This document shows, one piece after another, positions 47,166-59,400 of a stretch of DNA of 64,000 nt (position 1 is the stretch's first letter; each line of letters starts with the position of its first letter). This DNA comes from Saccharothrix sp. ALI-22-I. GTDB taxonomy: Bacteria; Actinomycetota; Actinomycetes; Mycobacteriales; Pseudonocardiaceae. The notes beneath the pieces are model-generated. The model saw only the letters and a program-made list of their open reading frames with translations. It was not told the DNA's origin and ran no database searches. Where the stretch lies: NCBI RefSeq assembly GCF_001984175.1, contig NZ_MTQP01000038.1, positions 1 through 64,000 of the forward strand, in the 5' to 3' direction. A program made the position numbers and the translations under genes.

Positions 47166-47482
47166 CACGAAACACCCTTCTCGGAAACGGAGCCCTGCTC
47201 CGGCCTGGCGGTGGTGCCGGGGGGAGTGACGGATTTCTCCGACCCGGTCGCGATCGGCTCCGGTGTCCGGTACCGGGCGCGTTCCGTTGCGGTGCGCCGA
47301 GCCCGTTCGCGACGGGTCGAGCGGTTTTCGAACCTGCCGCCACTCCTGCGTCGCACCACTCTCGCCGTGGCACCGTGCTCGGCCGTGCCGCCGAGGAGGA
47401 CCCGCCGGATCATCGCCCACCGCGCCCCAGCCGCCCGTGTACCCGGTCTTCCTCGCGCAGGAGCCGGCTCGGTGGCGATCAC
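47165..47482 (-). CDS. Possible small basic protein coupled to PKS-I and the epoxidase
   Basis: This 105-codon ORF fills the gap between PKS-I and the epoxidase. It starts at a GTG that overlaps the PKS-I stop (GTGA) and its TGA overlaps the epoxidase ATG (TGATG), which is how coupled operon genes are arranged. The product would be Arg-rich and probably disordered ([20 protein letters not shown]), with no motif, signal peptide or membrane segment that I recognise. Third-position GC looks fairly high but not decisive, and long ORFs arise by chance in such DNA. If it is not coding, this is a 313-base untranslated leader of the epoxidase gene. Confidence 0.35.
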   Translation of the reverse strand: MIATEPAPARGRPGTRAAGARWAMIRRVLLGGTAEHGATARVVRRRSGGRFENRSTRRERARRTATERARYRTPEPIATGSEKSVTPPGTTARPEQGSVSEKGVS

Positions 47483-50400
47483 GAGAGCCCAAGCTCCTTG
47501 TCGATGAACTCGAAGATCTCCCCGTCGGTGGCGTGCTTGAGCCGCAGGGCAACGGTCTCGCCGGGCGGCGCGGCCGTCGATCCCGCCTCCGCCAACAGCT
47601 CTTCCAGCTCCTCGACGAGCCGCTTCCTGGCCCGTTCGTCGACGAGGACCGCGGGCAGCTTGGACCGCACCCGCTCCAGATCGGCGAGCGGCGAGTCGGG
47701 CGAGTCGTCCTCGGTCGTGGACAACCGCTCCCGGAGGTGGTCGGCCACCGCCCGGGGAGTTGGGTGGTCGAACAGCAGCGTGGCGGGCAGGCGCAGTTCG
47801 GTCACCTCCTCCAATCGGTTCCGGAACTCCAGCGTCGACAGGGAGTCCAGCCCCAGTTCGAGGAACCCCCGGTCGACTTGGACGAGTTGCGAGTCCGGGT
47901 ATCCGAGGATGCGCGCCACGTGCTCGCGCACCTCCGACAGCAGCACCCTGGTCGGGTCGGCCTCGGCCATCCTCCGCCGCAGGTCACGCGGTGGGCTCGG
48001 AGCGCTGCCGTCCGCCGCGGGCCGCGTGGGGGTCCGCACGAGGTCGCGCAGCAAACGCGGAATGGTGCCACCGTCCGCTGCCACCGCGGTGAGGCCGAGG
48101 CGCATCGCCAGCAGCACTGCTCCGCCCGCCCCAAGTGCCTCGTCGAGCAGACCGACCGCCTGTTCGGCGGGCATCGGCACCACCCCGTACCCGCGAATCC
48201 GTGCGAGGTCGGCCTCCGAGAGCTTGCCCGTCATGCCGCTCGGCGTTTCCCAGAGCCCCCACGCCAACGAGAGCGCAGGTTCGCCGGCTGCCCGCCGCTG
48301 CTGGGCGAAGGCATCCATGAACGCGTTCGCGGCGGCGTAGTTGCCCTGGCCGGTGCCGCCGAGCACGCCCGCGATCGACGAGCACAGAATGAACGCTGAC
48401 AGGTTCCGGTCCCGGGTCAGCTCGTGGAGGATCAGCGTGCCGTCCACCTTCGGGCGCAGGACGCGGTCCACCCGCTCCGGAGTCAGCGCCGTGACGATCC
48501 CGTCGTCGAGCACACCCGCCGCGTGGATCACGGCGGTCAGCGGGCGGTCGTCCGGGATCGCGGCCAGCAGTGCGGCCACTGCCCGCCGATCCGCCACGTC
48601 GCACGCCACGACCGATGCCCTCGTGCCGAGCGAGTTCAGCTCGGACACCAGGCCCGCGGCTCCTGCGGCGACCGGCCCGCCCCGGCTCACCAGCAGCAGG
48701 TGCCGGACGCCGCGCCCGGCGAGGTGGCGGGCCAACGCCTGCCCCACCACCCCGGTACCGCCGGTGATCAGCACGGTGCCGTCCGGGTCCCACGGCGTTC
48801 CGCTGCCGGCCGGGGGGACGCGGACCAGCCGGGCGGCACGCGCTTCGCCGGCTCGCAGGACTAGTTGCGGCTCGTCGGTGGCGACCACACCGGGCAGGGC
48901 GGCCAGCGAGGCGTCGGAGGTGTCGGCGTCCACGAGCACGAACCGTCCGGGGTTCTCTGACTGGGCCGATCGGACCAGGCCCCACAGCGCGGCGCCTGGC
49001 AGGTCAGAGACGGGTTCTTCGCCGGCGGCTCCGGTGGTCAGCAGGACGAGCCGCGTCCGGGAGAGCCGGTGTTCGGAGAGCCAGTTCCGGATCAGCTCCA
49101 ACCCCTGCACGGCTAGGTGGCGGACTGCGGCGGAGATGGGGAGCCCGGCTTCGGCCCGTGGGGACCACAGCACCATGTCCGGGGCCGGGTGTCCCGCGTC
49201 CAGGGCTTCTCGCAGCTCGTCGAAGCGGCCGACTTCCGCCACCTCCGCTTCCGGGCGCAACGCGCCCGCGATACGTGGCTCCGACGGGCCCAGCACGACC
49301 CAGCGGTGGCTGACCGCCGAGGCGCGAGGGACGGCGGACCACTCTAGGCGGAAGAGCGAATCACCCGCGCGCACTCCGGCAGCGGGGCGCAGCCGCAACG
49401 ATTCCACCGCGAGGACGAGGTGTCCCTCGGCGTCGTGCGCGTCGAGCGAGAACTCATGCTCCCCGACCGGCGACAACCGGACGCGGAGCACGTCGACTCC
49501 GGTCTTGTGCAGGGACGCGCCGCGCACGGAGAACGGGATCAGCCTTGCGTCACCCATCACGAACGCCACCGCTTGCAGTGCGGCGTCCAACAGGGCGGGG
49601 TGGAGGCCGAAGGACCGGGACTGTCCACAGCTCTCTTCTGGCAGCCGTGCCTCGACGAGCACGTCGTCCCCGTCGCACCACACCTTGTCGAGCCCCCGGA
49701 ACGCCGGTCCGTAGTCGAAACCCCGGTCGACCAGCCGCTCGTAGAACCCGCTGGTGTCCACCGGCACCGCGTGGTCGTCCGGCGCTTGGGCACGCCGGGC
49801 GTCGCCTTCCCCGGCAATGAGCACACCCGTCATGTGGCGGGTCCAGCGCAGGTCGCCCTCTGGTTTGGCGTGCAATCGCACCTGTCGGCGATGGGTCTCG
49901 TCCTCCGGGCCCACCAGCAGCTGCACCGCGACCGCTCCGCACTCGGGAAGGATCAGGGGTTCTTCGAGGATCAGTTCGTCGACCTGCCGGCAGGCGCACC
50001 GCCGCCCGGCCCAGAGGGCTAGTTCGAGGAACGCCGTCGCCGGGAACAGAATCTGCCCGCCCACCACGTGGTCGGCCAGCCAGGGATGGGTGCGAGTCGA
50101 GAGCGTGGCGGTGAGCACGACGCTGCCCTCACCCGCGACCTCGGTCGTGGATGCCACGAACGGGTGACCCGTGTCGGCGTGGCGCTCGGGTGCCGCGTCC
50201 AACCAGTAACGCCGATGTTGGAACGGGTACGTCGGGAGCACGACCGGCTGGGGACGGTTGTCGGCGAACACCGCGTCCCAGTCCACGGCGGCTCCGCAAC
50301 CGTACAGGTCGCCGAGGGTCCGGAGGACCTGGTGCCGGTCGTCGGTGCCGGGCCGCAGCGCGGCCAGGAACACGGGGGCGGGCTCCCGCTCCGCGAGGCA

Positions 50401-53400
50401 GTCCTCGGCCGGCGTGGCCAACCCGCCGTCCGGGCTCAGGTCCAGGTAGCAGCCGACACCCTGGTCGTGGAGCCGGTGCACGCCGTCCTGGAACCGCACC
50501 GCGCGGCGCAGGTGGCGGACCCAGTACTCAGGTGAGGCGAGTTCCGCGGCACCGACCTGCTCGCCGGTGACGGACGAGACGACCGGGATCGACGGTGTCG
50601 CACAGGTGAGGTCGGCGGCAACCTCGCGGTATCGGTCGACGATTCGGTCAACGTGCGGTGAGTGGAACGCGTGGCTGACGCGCAGTCGTTTGGTCCGGCG
50701 GCCTCGCGCGGCCAGCTCCTCCGCCAGACGGTGGACCGCCTCTTCGTCACCGGAGAGCACCGTGGAGGTCGAACTGTTGACCGCCGCGATGTCGACACCG
50801 GTGCGACCCGCCAGCAACGGCCGCACCTCCTCCTCCGCGGCCTCGACGGCGACCATCGCACCGTGGGCGGGCATGGTCTGCATCAGGCGACCCCGCGCGG
50901 CGACGAGGACGCACGCGTCGGCGAGCGACAACGCACCCGCACAGTGCACCGCGCCGAGCTCGCCCACGGAGTGGCCGAGGAGGAACGCCGGTGTCACTCC
51001 CCAGCTCCGGAACAACCGGAAGAGGGCCACCTCGAACGCGAAGATCGCGGGCTGCGCGTGGATCGTCTGGTCGAGGGCGGTGTCGCGGCCGGGGTCCTCC
51101 GCTGCCAGAACCATGTCGAGGACGGGCCGTTCGGTGTGCCGGTCGAGCTCCGCGCACACCTCCCGCAACGCCTGGTCGAACGCCGGAAACGCGTCGGCGA
51201 GCACCCGACCCATGCCGATCCGTTGCCCGCCCTGCCCGCCGAAGAGGACGGCGATGCCGCCGCGGCGCGCCGCGCGGGCCGTCCCGTGTGCACCGCCGGC
51301 CAACGCATCCAGTCCGGTCAGGAACTCCTGCCGGGTGGTTCCGGTCAGCACGGCGCGGTGTTCGAACCTGGAGCGCGTCTTCACGAGTGAATGCGCGATG
51401 TCCACGGGCTCGACATCGGGATCCGCTCCGAGGAAGGCGCGAAGCCGGTCGGCCTGCGCGCACAACGCGTCGGCGGTCCGGGCCGACAAGACCCAAGGGA
51501 CGACGCCGGGGTCCTGCGGGCTCCGCCGCTCCTCTCCGGTTCCCGACCTCGGTGCTTCCTCCAGGATCAGGTGCGCGTTCGTCCCGCTGATGCCGAACGA
51601 CGACACGCCGGCGCGCCTCGGTCGTTCCCCCGCCGGCCAGTCGACCTGCTCGGCGAGCAGCCTCAGGCTGCCGGACCAATCCACGTGCGGCGTGGGTTCC
51701 GCCACGTGCAGGGTGCGCGGCAAGATCTCCCGTTGGAGTGCCATCACCATCTTGATGACACCGGCGACCCCGGAGGCCGACTGCGTGTGGCCGATGTTGG
51801 ACTTCAGGGAGGCCAGCCACAACGGGCGGTCGCGGTCCTTGCCATAGGTGGCGAGCACGGCGTGGGCCTCGATCGGGTCCCCGAGTTCCGTTCCGGTTCC
51901 GTGAGCCTCGACCGCGTCCACGTCCTGCGCACGGAGGCCGGTGTTCGCCAGGGCCTGGCGGATCACCGCTTGTTGCGCCAGACCGTTCGGCGCGGTCAGG
52001 CCGTTGCTCGCACCGTCGGAGTTCACCGCCGAGCCGCGGATGAGGGCGAGCACGCGGTGCCCGTGCCGTTGCGCGTCCGACAGCCGCTCCAGCAGGACGA
52101 GACCGACGCCTTCCGCCCACCCGGTCCCGTCCGCCCGCGCGCTGAACGCCTTGCAGCGGCCGTCGGGCGCGAGCACTCCCTGCCTGCTGAACTCGGTGAA
52201 GGTGTCGAGGGTGGACATCACCGTGGCCCCGCCCGCGAGCGCCATGCGGCATTCGCCTCGGAGCAGCGCCTGTCCGGCCAGGTGCAACGCGACCAGGGAG
52301 GACGAGCACGCGGTGTCCACGTTGATCGCCGGCCCCTGCAGTCCGAACCAGTAGGCGATGCGGCCGGCGGCGACGCTGCCCGCGCTCCCCAGCGTGAGGT
52401 AACCCTCGAGCCCTTCGGGCGGTGATGAGACGCGGGAGCCGTAGTCGTGGTAGCTGGTTCCCACGAAGACACCGATGTTCTCTCCGCGCAAAGCGTCAAT
52501 GTCCACGGTGGCGCGCTCGAACGCCTCCCAGGAGGTTTCCAGCAGCAGCCGGTGCTGCGGGTCGATCGCGAGCGCCTCGCGTGGGCTGATCTGGAAGAAC
52601 TCCGGGTCGAAGTTCGCGGCGTCGTAGAGAAACCCGCCACCGGTCGTGGCGAACGTTCCGGGGCGGGAAAGCTCGGGGTCGTACTTCCCTTCGACGTCCC
52701 ACCCCCGGTCGCGGGGAAAGTCCGAGATCACGTCGCGGCCTTCGGCGACGAGCTGCCACAGCTCTTCCGGCGAGCGGACTCCGCCGGGGAAGCGGCAGCT
52801 CATCGCCACCACCGCGATCGGCTCGTCCCGCGGCGCCGCGGCTTCCGCGGCCTTGACGACCTCTGCGACCTTGACGACCCCGGTGCGCCGGGGTCGCAGC
52901 GCACCGGCCAGCTCCGCGGCGGTGGGGTGGTCGAATACCAACGTCACAGGCAGGTCCAGTCCTGTGGTGCGGGCCAGCCCGTCCCGGAAGCGGACCGCTG
53001 TCATCGAGTCGAATCCCAGGTCCCGGACAGGGCGGTCGGGGTCGACGTCGTCGGGCCCGGAGTACCCGAGCAGCTCGGCGATCCGGGTTCGCACCAGGTC
53101 GAGCAGGAGTCGGTCCTGTTCTGGGCCCGGGAGCTCGCCGACGCGCCGCGCCCAGCCGTTGTCGGCCGGCCCGCCCGCGTGGACCTGTTCACCGGTGAGT
53201 TCGGCCAGGATCGCGCCGCGTGCCAGAGAGGCTCGCAACCGGTTCCAGTCGACCTCGGCGGCGATCGTGAACGGCGCATCCTCTCCGAGCGTGCGGCGCA
53301 ACGCGCCGATGGCCTGTTCAGGCCGCATGGGTGGGATTCCCCGCCGTCGCAGCCGCTGGTCGAGTTCGGCGTCGACCAGACCATCGCCCCACGAGCCCCA

Positions 53401-56400
53401 GGCGATCGCCGTGGCCGGCAGGCCGATGCCCCGGCGGTGCTGCGCGAGTGCGTCCACACCGGCGTTGGCCGCCGCGTAACTCGCCTGACCGGGCGCGCCG
53501 ACCGTTCCCGCCAGCGAGGACACGAGCACGAACATCGAGAGGTCGTGATCCCGGGTCAACTCGTGGAGGTGCACCGCCGCACCGAATTTGGGGTCGATCA
53601 CCTCGGCCGCGCGAGCCGTGTCGAGCGCGTCGACGAGCGCATCGTCCAGCGCGCCGGCGGCGTGGACCACGCCGGTCAGCGGGCTTTCCGGCGGCACCGT
53701 CCCCAGCAGTCGTCGGAGGGATTCCCGGTCGGTCACGTCACACGCGGCCACAGTGATCCGGGTTCCCGTCCCGGACAGCTCTTCGACGAGCTCTGCGGCT
53801 CCCTCGGTGTCCGGCCCGCGTCGGGTGGCCAACAACAGGTGCTCCGCTCCTTCGCGGGCCAGCCACCGCGCGATGTGTGCGCCCACAGCGCCCAAACCAC
53901 CGGTGATCAGCACCGTTCCCCGGCCCGGCCGGAATGCTTCGACGTCGGCGGGGACGGCCTCGACCACTCGTGGGACGAGCACCCCGGAGCTGCGGATCGC
54001 GCACCGGTCTTCGCCGCTGACCCCGGCCAGCGCCCTGCCAACCTGGTGAAACTCGTGGGGTCCGGCGGATTCCGGCAGGTCGAGCAGACCTCCCCAGCGC
54101 GCACCGCACTCCTGGGCGGCCACCTGTCCCAGCCCCCAGGTCAGCGCCTGAGCCGGGCTGGGTGGGGGATCCTCCGGTCCCGTCGACACCGCTCCCCTGG
54201 TGCAGCACCACAGCGGCGCGTCGATCCCGACGTCACCGAGCGCCTGGATGAGAGAGACCACCAGCGCGAATCCCCTCGGCACCGCGGTCCCGGGCATCGA
54301 GGGGTCGTCCGGTGCCGGCAGGGACACGACCCCGTCCACGGCATCGCCGATCGCGCCCCGGAGCCGTGCCGCCACTGCGGCGCGATCGGGTTCGTCGATG
54401 TCGATCCGCTCCACCAGGGCGCCGAGTTCGGCGAGCTCGGCTTGGACAGCCTCGGACCACCCGGTGCCCCGACCGCCTGAGGTCACGACCAACCACCTGC
54501 CGGACAAGCGGGCCGGCAGCCCGTCCTGTACCACCCGCCACGCCACGCGGTACCGCCGCGCGCCCGCGCTGCGCCGGTCTGCGAGCCAGTAGCGGCGCTG
54601 CTGGAAGGGGTAGGTCGGGAGGTCGACGCAGCGGGGTTCGAGGCCGCTGAACGCCTTGTCCCAGGTCACGGGCACGCCGTGCGCGAAGGCTTCGCCGACT
54701 GCGGCCAGCATTCGGTCCGGCCCGCCGTCCCCCCGGCGCAGCGTGTCAACGGTCCACAGCGGTTTTCCGCTCTGCTCAGCGGTTCGCTGGATCGGGAAGG
54801 AGAGCACGGGGTGCGGGCTGACCTCCACGAAGACGTCATGCCCGGCGTCGAGCAGGTTCCGCGTCGCCGCGTCGAAGCGCACGCCGCAGCGGAGGTTGTC
54901 CACCCAGTACCCGGGCCCCAGTCCGATGGTGTCGAGGTCGCCGCCGGTGACCGTCGACCAGAACGGGATGTCCCCGCTGCGCGGGCGGATGCCGTCGAGA
55001 GCGGTGCGGAGGTGCTCGCGGATGGCCTCGACGTGCGACGAATGGGAGGCGTAGTCCACCGGGAGCCGCTTCGCCGACAGACCGCTCTCTAGGCAGCGCG
55101 CCACCAGTTCGTCGAGCGCGGGCGCCTCGCCGGAGACGACCACCGAACCGGGGCCGTTGGTCGCGGCCACCTCGATCCGCCCGTCCCACCTCGCCAGGAT
55201 CTCCGCCACGTCCCCGGGCTCCGCCGAGATCCCGGCCATGCCGCCCTTCCCGGAGAGGTGGGTGCGCAGCAGGCGGCTGCGGATCGCGACGACTTTCGCC
55301 GCGTCCTCCAGGGACAGGCCGCCGGCGACGCACGCGGCGGCGATCTCCCCCTGGCTGTGGCCGACGACCGCGGCCGGTTCCACGCCGTACCAGCGCCAGA
55401 GTTCGGCCAAGGACACCATCACCGCGAACACCGCCGGCTGCACCACGTCCACGCGGTCCAGCGGCGGTGCGCCCGGCTCACCGCGGAGCACCTCCAACAG
55501 CGACCAGTCGGTGAACGGCTCCAACGCGCGCGCGCACTCCTCCACCCGGTCGCGGAAGACCGCAGAGCTGTCGAGGAGGTCGCGAGCCATGCCCGGCCAG
55601 TGCGTTCCCTGTCCGGGGAAGACGAACACGACCCGGCGGTCCGTGGCGGGGGCGGTCGGCCCCTCGTGGAGGAGGGTGTCCAGATCCCGGCGGAACTGCG
55701 CGGGACTGCTGCCGACGAGCACCGCCCGATGCCGGAACGCGGTCCGGCTCGTCGCCAGGGAGTAGCCGACGTCCACCGGACTCACGTCCGGGGATCGCGA
55801 GAGGAAATCCCGGAGCAGGCGGGCGTGCGCCCGGAGGGCGGCGGGCTCCGTCGCCGACAGGACCCACGGCACGACGGCATCGACCTCGCGGCGGGGCCGC
55901 GGTGGCTCGGGGGGAGCCTGCTCCAGGATGACGTGTGCGTTGGTCCCGCTGATCCCGAACGCGGAGATTCCCGCGATGCGCGGCCGGCCGCGGTCGGGCC
56001 ACGCCATCCGCTCGGTGAGCAGGCGCACCGCACCGGAGGACCAGTCGATGTGGGGCGAGGGTTCGTCGACGTGCAGCGTCCGCGGCAGCACACCGTGCTG
56101 GAGCGCGAGCACGGTCTTGACGACTCCGGCGAGACCGGCGGCCGCCTGGGTGTGGCCGATGTTGGACTTCAGCGATCCCACCCACAGCGGACGGTCCCGG
56201 TCCTGCCCGTAGGTCGCCAAGAGTGCGTGGGCCTCGATGGGGTCGCCGAGCGTGGTGCCGGTGCCGTGGGCTTCCACGACGTCCACCTCGTCCGGCCGAA
56301 CGCCCGCGTTGGCCAGGGCCTGGCGGATCACCGCCTGTTGCGCCAGGCCGTTCGGCGCGGTCAGCCCGTTGCTCGCACCGTCGGAGTTGACCGCTGAGCC

Positions 56401-59400
56401 GCGCACCACGGCCAGCACGGGGTGACCGTTGCGCCTCGCCTCGGACAGCCGTTCCAGCAGCACCACGACGGCACCCTCGGCAAGGCCGATGCCGTTGGCG
56501 GAGGCGGCGAAAGCTCGGCACCGCCCGTCCGGCGACAAGGCACCTTGCTTGCCGAGTTCCGCCAACGTCATCGGCGCGGAGAGCACGGCCGCGCCTCCGA
56601 CAAGCGCGAGAGAGCACTCGCCGGTGCGCAGCGACTGGCATGCCTGGTGGAGTGCGACCAGCGAGGATGAGCACGCGGTGTCGGTGGTGATGGAAGGGCC
56701 TTGGAAGCCGAAGGTGTAGCTGATGCGTCCCGACAGGATGCTGGTGACCGTCCCGGTCACGAGGTGACCCGCGACCTCGTCCACCGCATCAGCCGGATCG
56801 GCGGCGTAGCCCTGGTAGCCGGCACCGACGAAGACGCCCGTCTGGCTCCCGCGCAGTGTCGTCGGGTCCAGCCCGGCCCGTTCGATCGCCTCCCACGAGG
56901 TTTCCAGCAGCAGGCGTTGCTGCGGGTCCATCGCCAGCGCTTCCCGGGGACTGATCCCGAAGAAGGCAGCGTCGAACAGCGCTGCGCCGTGCAGGAATCC
57001 TCCCGCGTGTGCGATGAGGGCGTCGGGGCGTGCGGGGTCCTGGTCATACCGCGCTCCCCAACCGCGGTCCGTCGGTATTGCCGAGATCATGTCGTCGCCG
57101 CGTTCGAGCACCTGCCACAACTGTTCCGGGGTCCGCACGTCCTGCGGCAGGCGGAAGCTCATCGCCACCACCGCGATCGGTTCCTCGGTGCTCACGTGGC
57201 CGATGACCTGGCCGGCGTCCTGGGCACCTGCGCTCAGCGTTGCCAGGTGGGAGGCCAGCCTGGCCACGGTGGGGTGGTCGAAGACGGCGGTCACCGGGAT
57301 TTGCAGGCCGATGGCCTCGGCGAGCCGCGTGCGCAGTCGCACGGTCATCGGTGAGTCCAGCCCGAGGTCGCGCAAGGGGGTACCGGCGTCCACGGACTCC
57401 TGGTCCGGGAATCCGAGCACGGCAGCTACCTCGCGGCGAACCACGTGCACGAGCTCACCTGGCTGTGCCGAGGGCACCACCCGAGACGTTCGCCCCGGTG
57501 GTCGCTCTCCGCCACCCGCGGCGCGGGCCCTGGGCACGCCGTCGAGCAGCGGACGTGGCCTGGCCACGGTGAACAGCGGCGTGAACGTCTCCCAGTCGAC
57601 GTCCGCGACCGCGATGCAGGTCTCGCCCCGGTCCAACGCCGCCTGCAGCGCTGCGGTTGCCATTCGCGGGTCCATGTACCCGATTCCGCCGGCGCGGAGT
57701 TCGTCCTTGGTTAGCGAGGCTGCCATTCCCGTGCCGTCTGTGGAGTTCCAGATACCCCATGCGATCGAGGTCGCGGGAAGCCCTCTGACTCGACGATTCT
57801 CGGCCAACGCGTCCAGATAAGCGTTCGCGGCGGCGTAGGCGCCGTGCGCGCCGCTGCCCCACGCCCCCGAAATCGACGAGAAGAGCACGAACGCGTCGAG
57901 TTCGTTGGCGTCGTCGAAGAGCTCGTCCAGGTTCCGCGCCCCGATCAGCTTGGCCCGGACGACCTCGGTCAGCTCGTCCAGGCTTGTTTCCGCGACCGGA
58001 CCGAGGGCGATGGCACCAGCGGTGTGAACCACCGTGCGCACGGGATCGCCCTGTTCGGCCAGGCGCCGAACGAGCTGGGCCAATTCGCCGCGCTTCGCCA
58101 CGTCGCACCGTGCATGGGTAACGCGCGCACCCGATGCCGCCAGCTCAGCGCTGAACTCTGTCGCCCCGGGCGTTTCCGCGCCGCGGCGGCTGACCAGCAC
58201 GAGGTGCCGTGCGCCCTCGCCAACGAGCCAGCGAGCGACGTGCTTCCCAAGACCCCCGTGGCCACCGGTGATCAAAGCGGTCCCCTGTGGACACCACTGG
58301 TCGGCCACGCGCACGCCGGTCGACGCGGGAGTCAGCCGGCGGATGAACAGCCCTTCATCGCGGAGCGCGAGTTGGTCTTCGCGCCCGCTGCCGACGAGAG
58401 CCCCGAGCAGGCGGGACAGGACCGCGTCCGTCGGCCTCTCCGGGATGTCGACCAGACCGCCCCAGCTCTCGGGTCGCTCCAACCCGAACACGCGTCCGAG
58501 TCCCCACACGGCTGCTTGTGTGGGGTGTTCCAGCGAATCGGACGCGACCGCCGCCACTGCTTCCGTGGTGATCAGCCACAGCGGCGCGGTCACGGCGAGA
58601 TCGCAGATCGCTTGCGCCAAGGCGAGTGTCATCGCCAATCCGCCGGGCAGCTCCGGGTGCACGGGGTGAGGGCTTTCGTCCAGCGCCAGGAACGACACGA
58701 TCCGGTCGGCGGTCGTTTCCGATCGCAGTCGCCGCCCGATCGATTCCCGGTCGGCCGAGTCGGGGTCCAGTTCCAGGGTGTCGACGTGTCCCATCGCTCC
58801 GAGTTCCCGGATGCATCCGGCTATCGCGGGGTGTTCGGCGTGGCCGGCGGGGAAGACCACCAGCCAATTCTCGGGCTGTGTGGGCGCCGGGACGGGGTTG
58901 CACGGCTCCCATCTGATGCGGTAGCGCCATGAGTCAACGGTTCGCTGGTCCCGGTCGCGGCGCTGCCACGACGACAGCACGGGAAGTGCAGGACGCATGG
59001 CTTCGAGCGATTCGGGGTCGTCCAGGTCCATGATCGCCGACACGGCGTCGAGGTCCTGGCTGCACACGGCGTCCCAGAACGGGCCGTCCGGGGTAGACCG
59101 CTGTTCCGACGCGGGCTGTTCCAGCCAGTACCGCCGGCGCTGGAAGGCGTACGTCGGTAGATCCACCCGCACGCCGGTCCCGCTGAACGCGTGATCCCAC
59201 GTGACGGGTGCACCTCGCACGTGTGCTTCGGCGATCGAGTGCATCATCTGATCGATACCGCCGCGACCGCGCCACAGCGATCCCACCGCGTCCGCTTCGA
59301 CGCCGGTTTCGTCGCAGATCTCCGTGATCGCCGCAGTCAGCACTGGGTGGGGACTGATCTCCAGGAACAGGTCGTGGCCGGTGCGCAGCAGTTCCCGGGT

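Noticed and set aside
45765..47552. A 595-residue version of the epoxidase with a 129-residue N-terminal extension
   Set aside because: The extension overlaps the PKS-I end, looks non-coding, and the FAD motif normally lies near the N-terminus; MQRSTR has a ribosome site.
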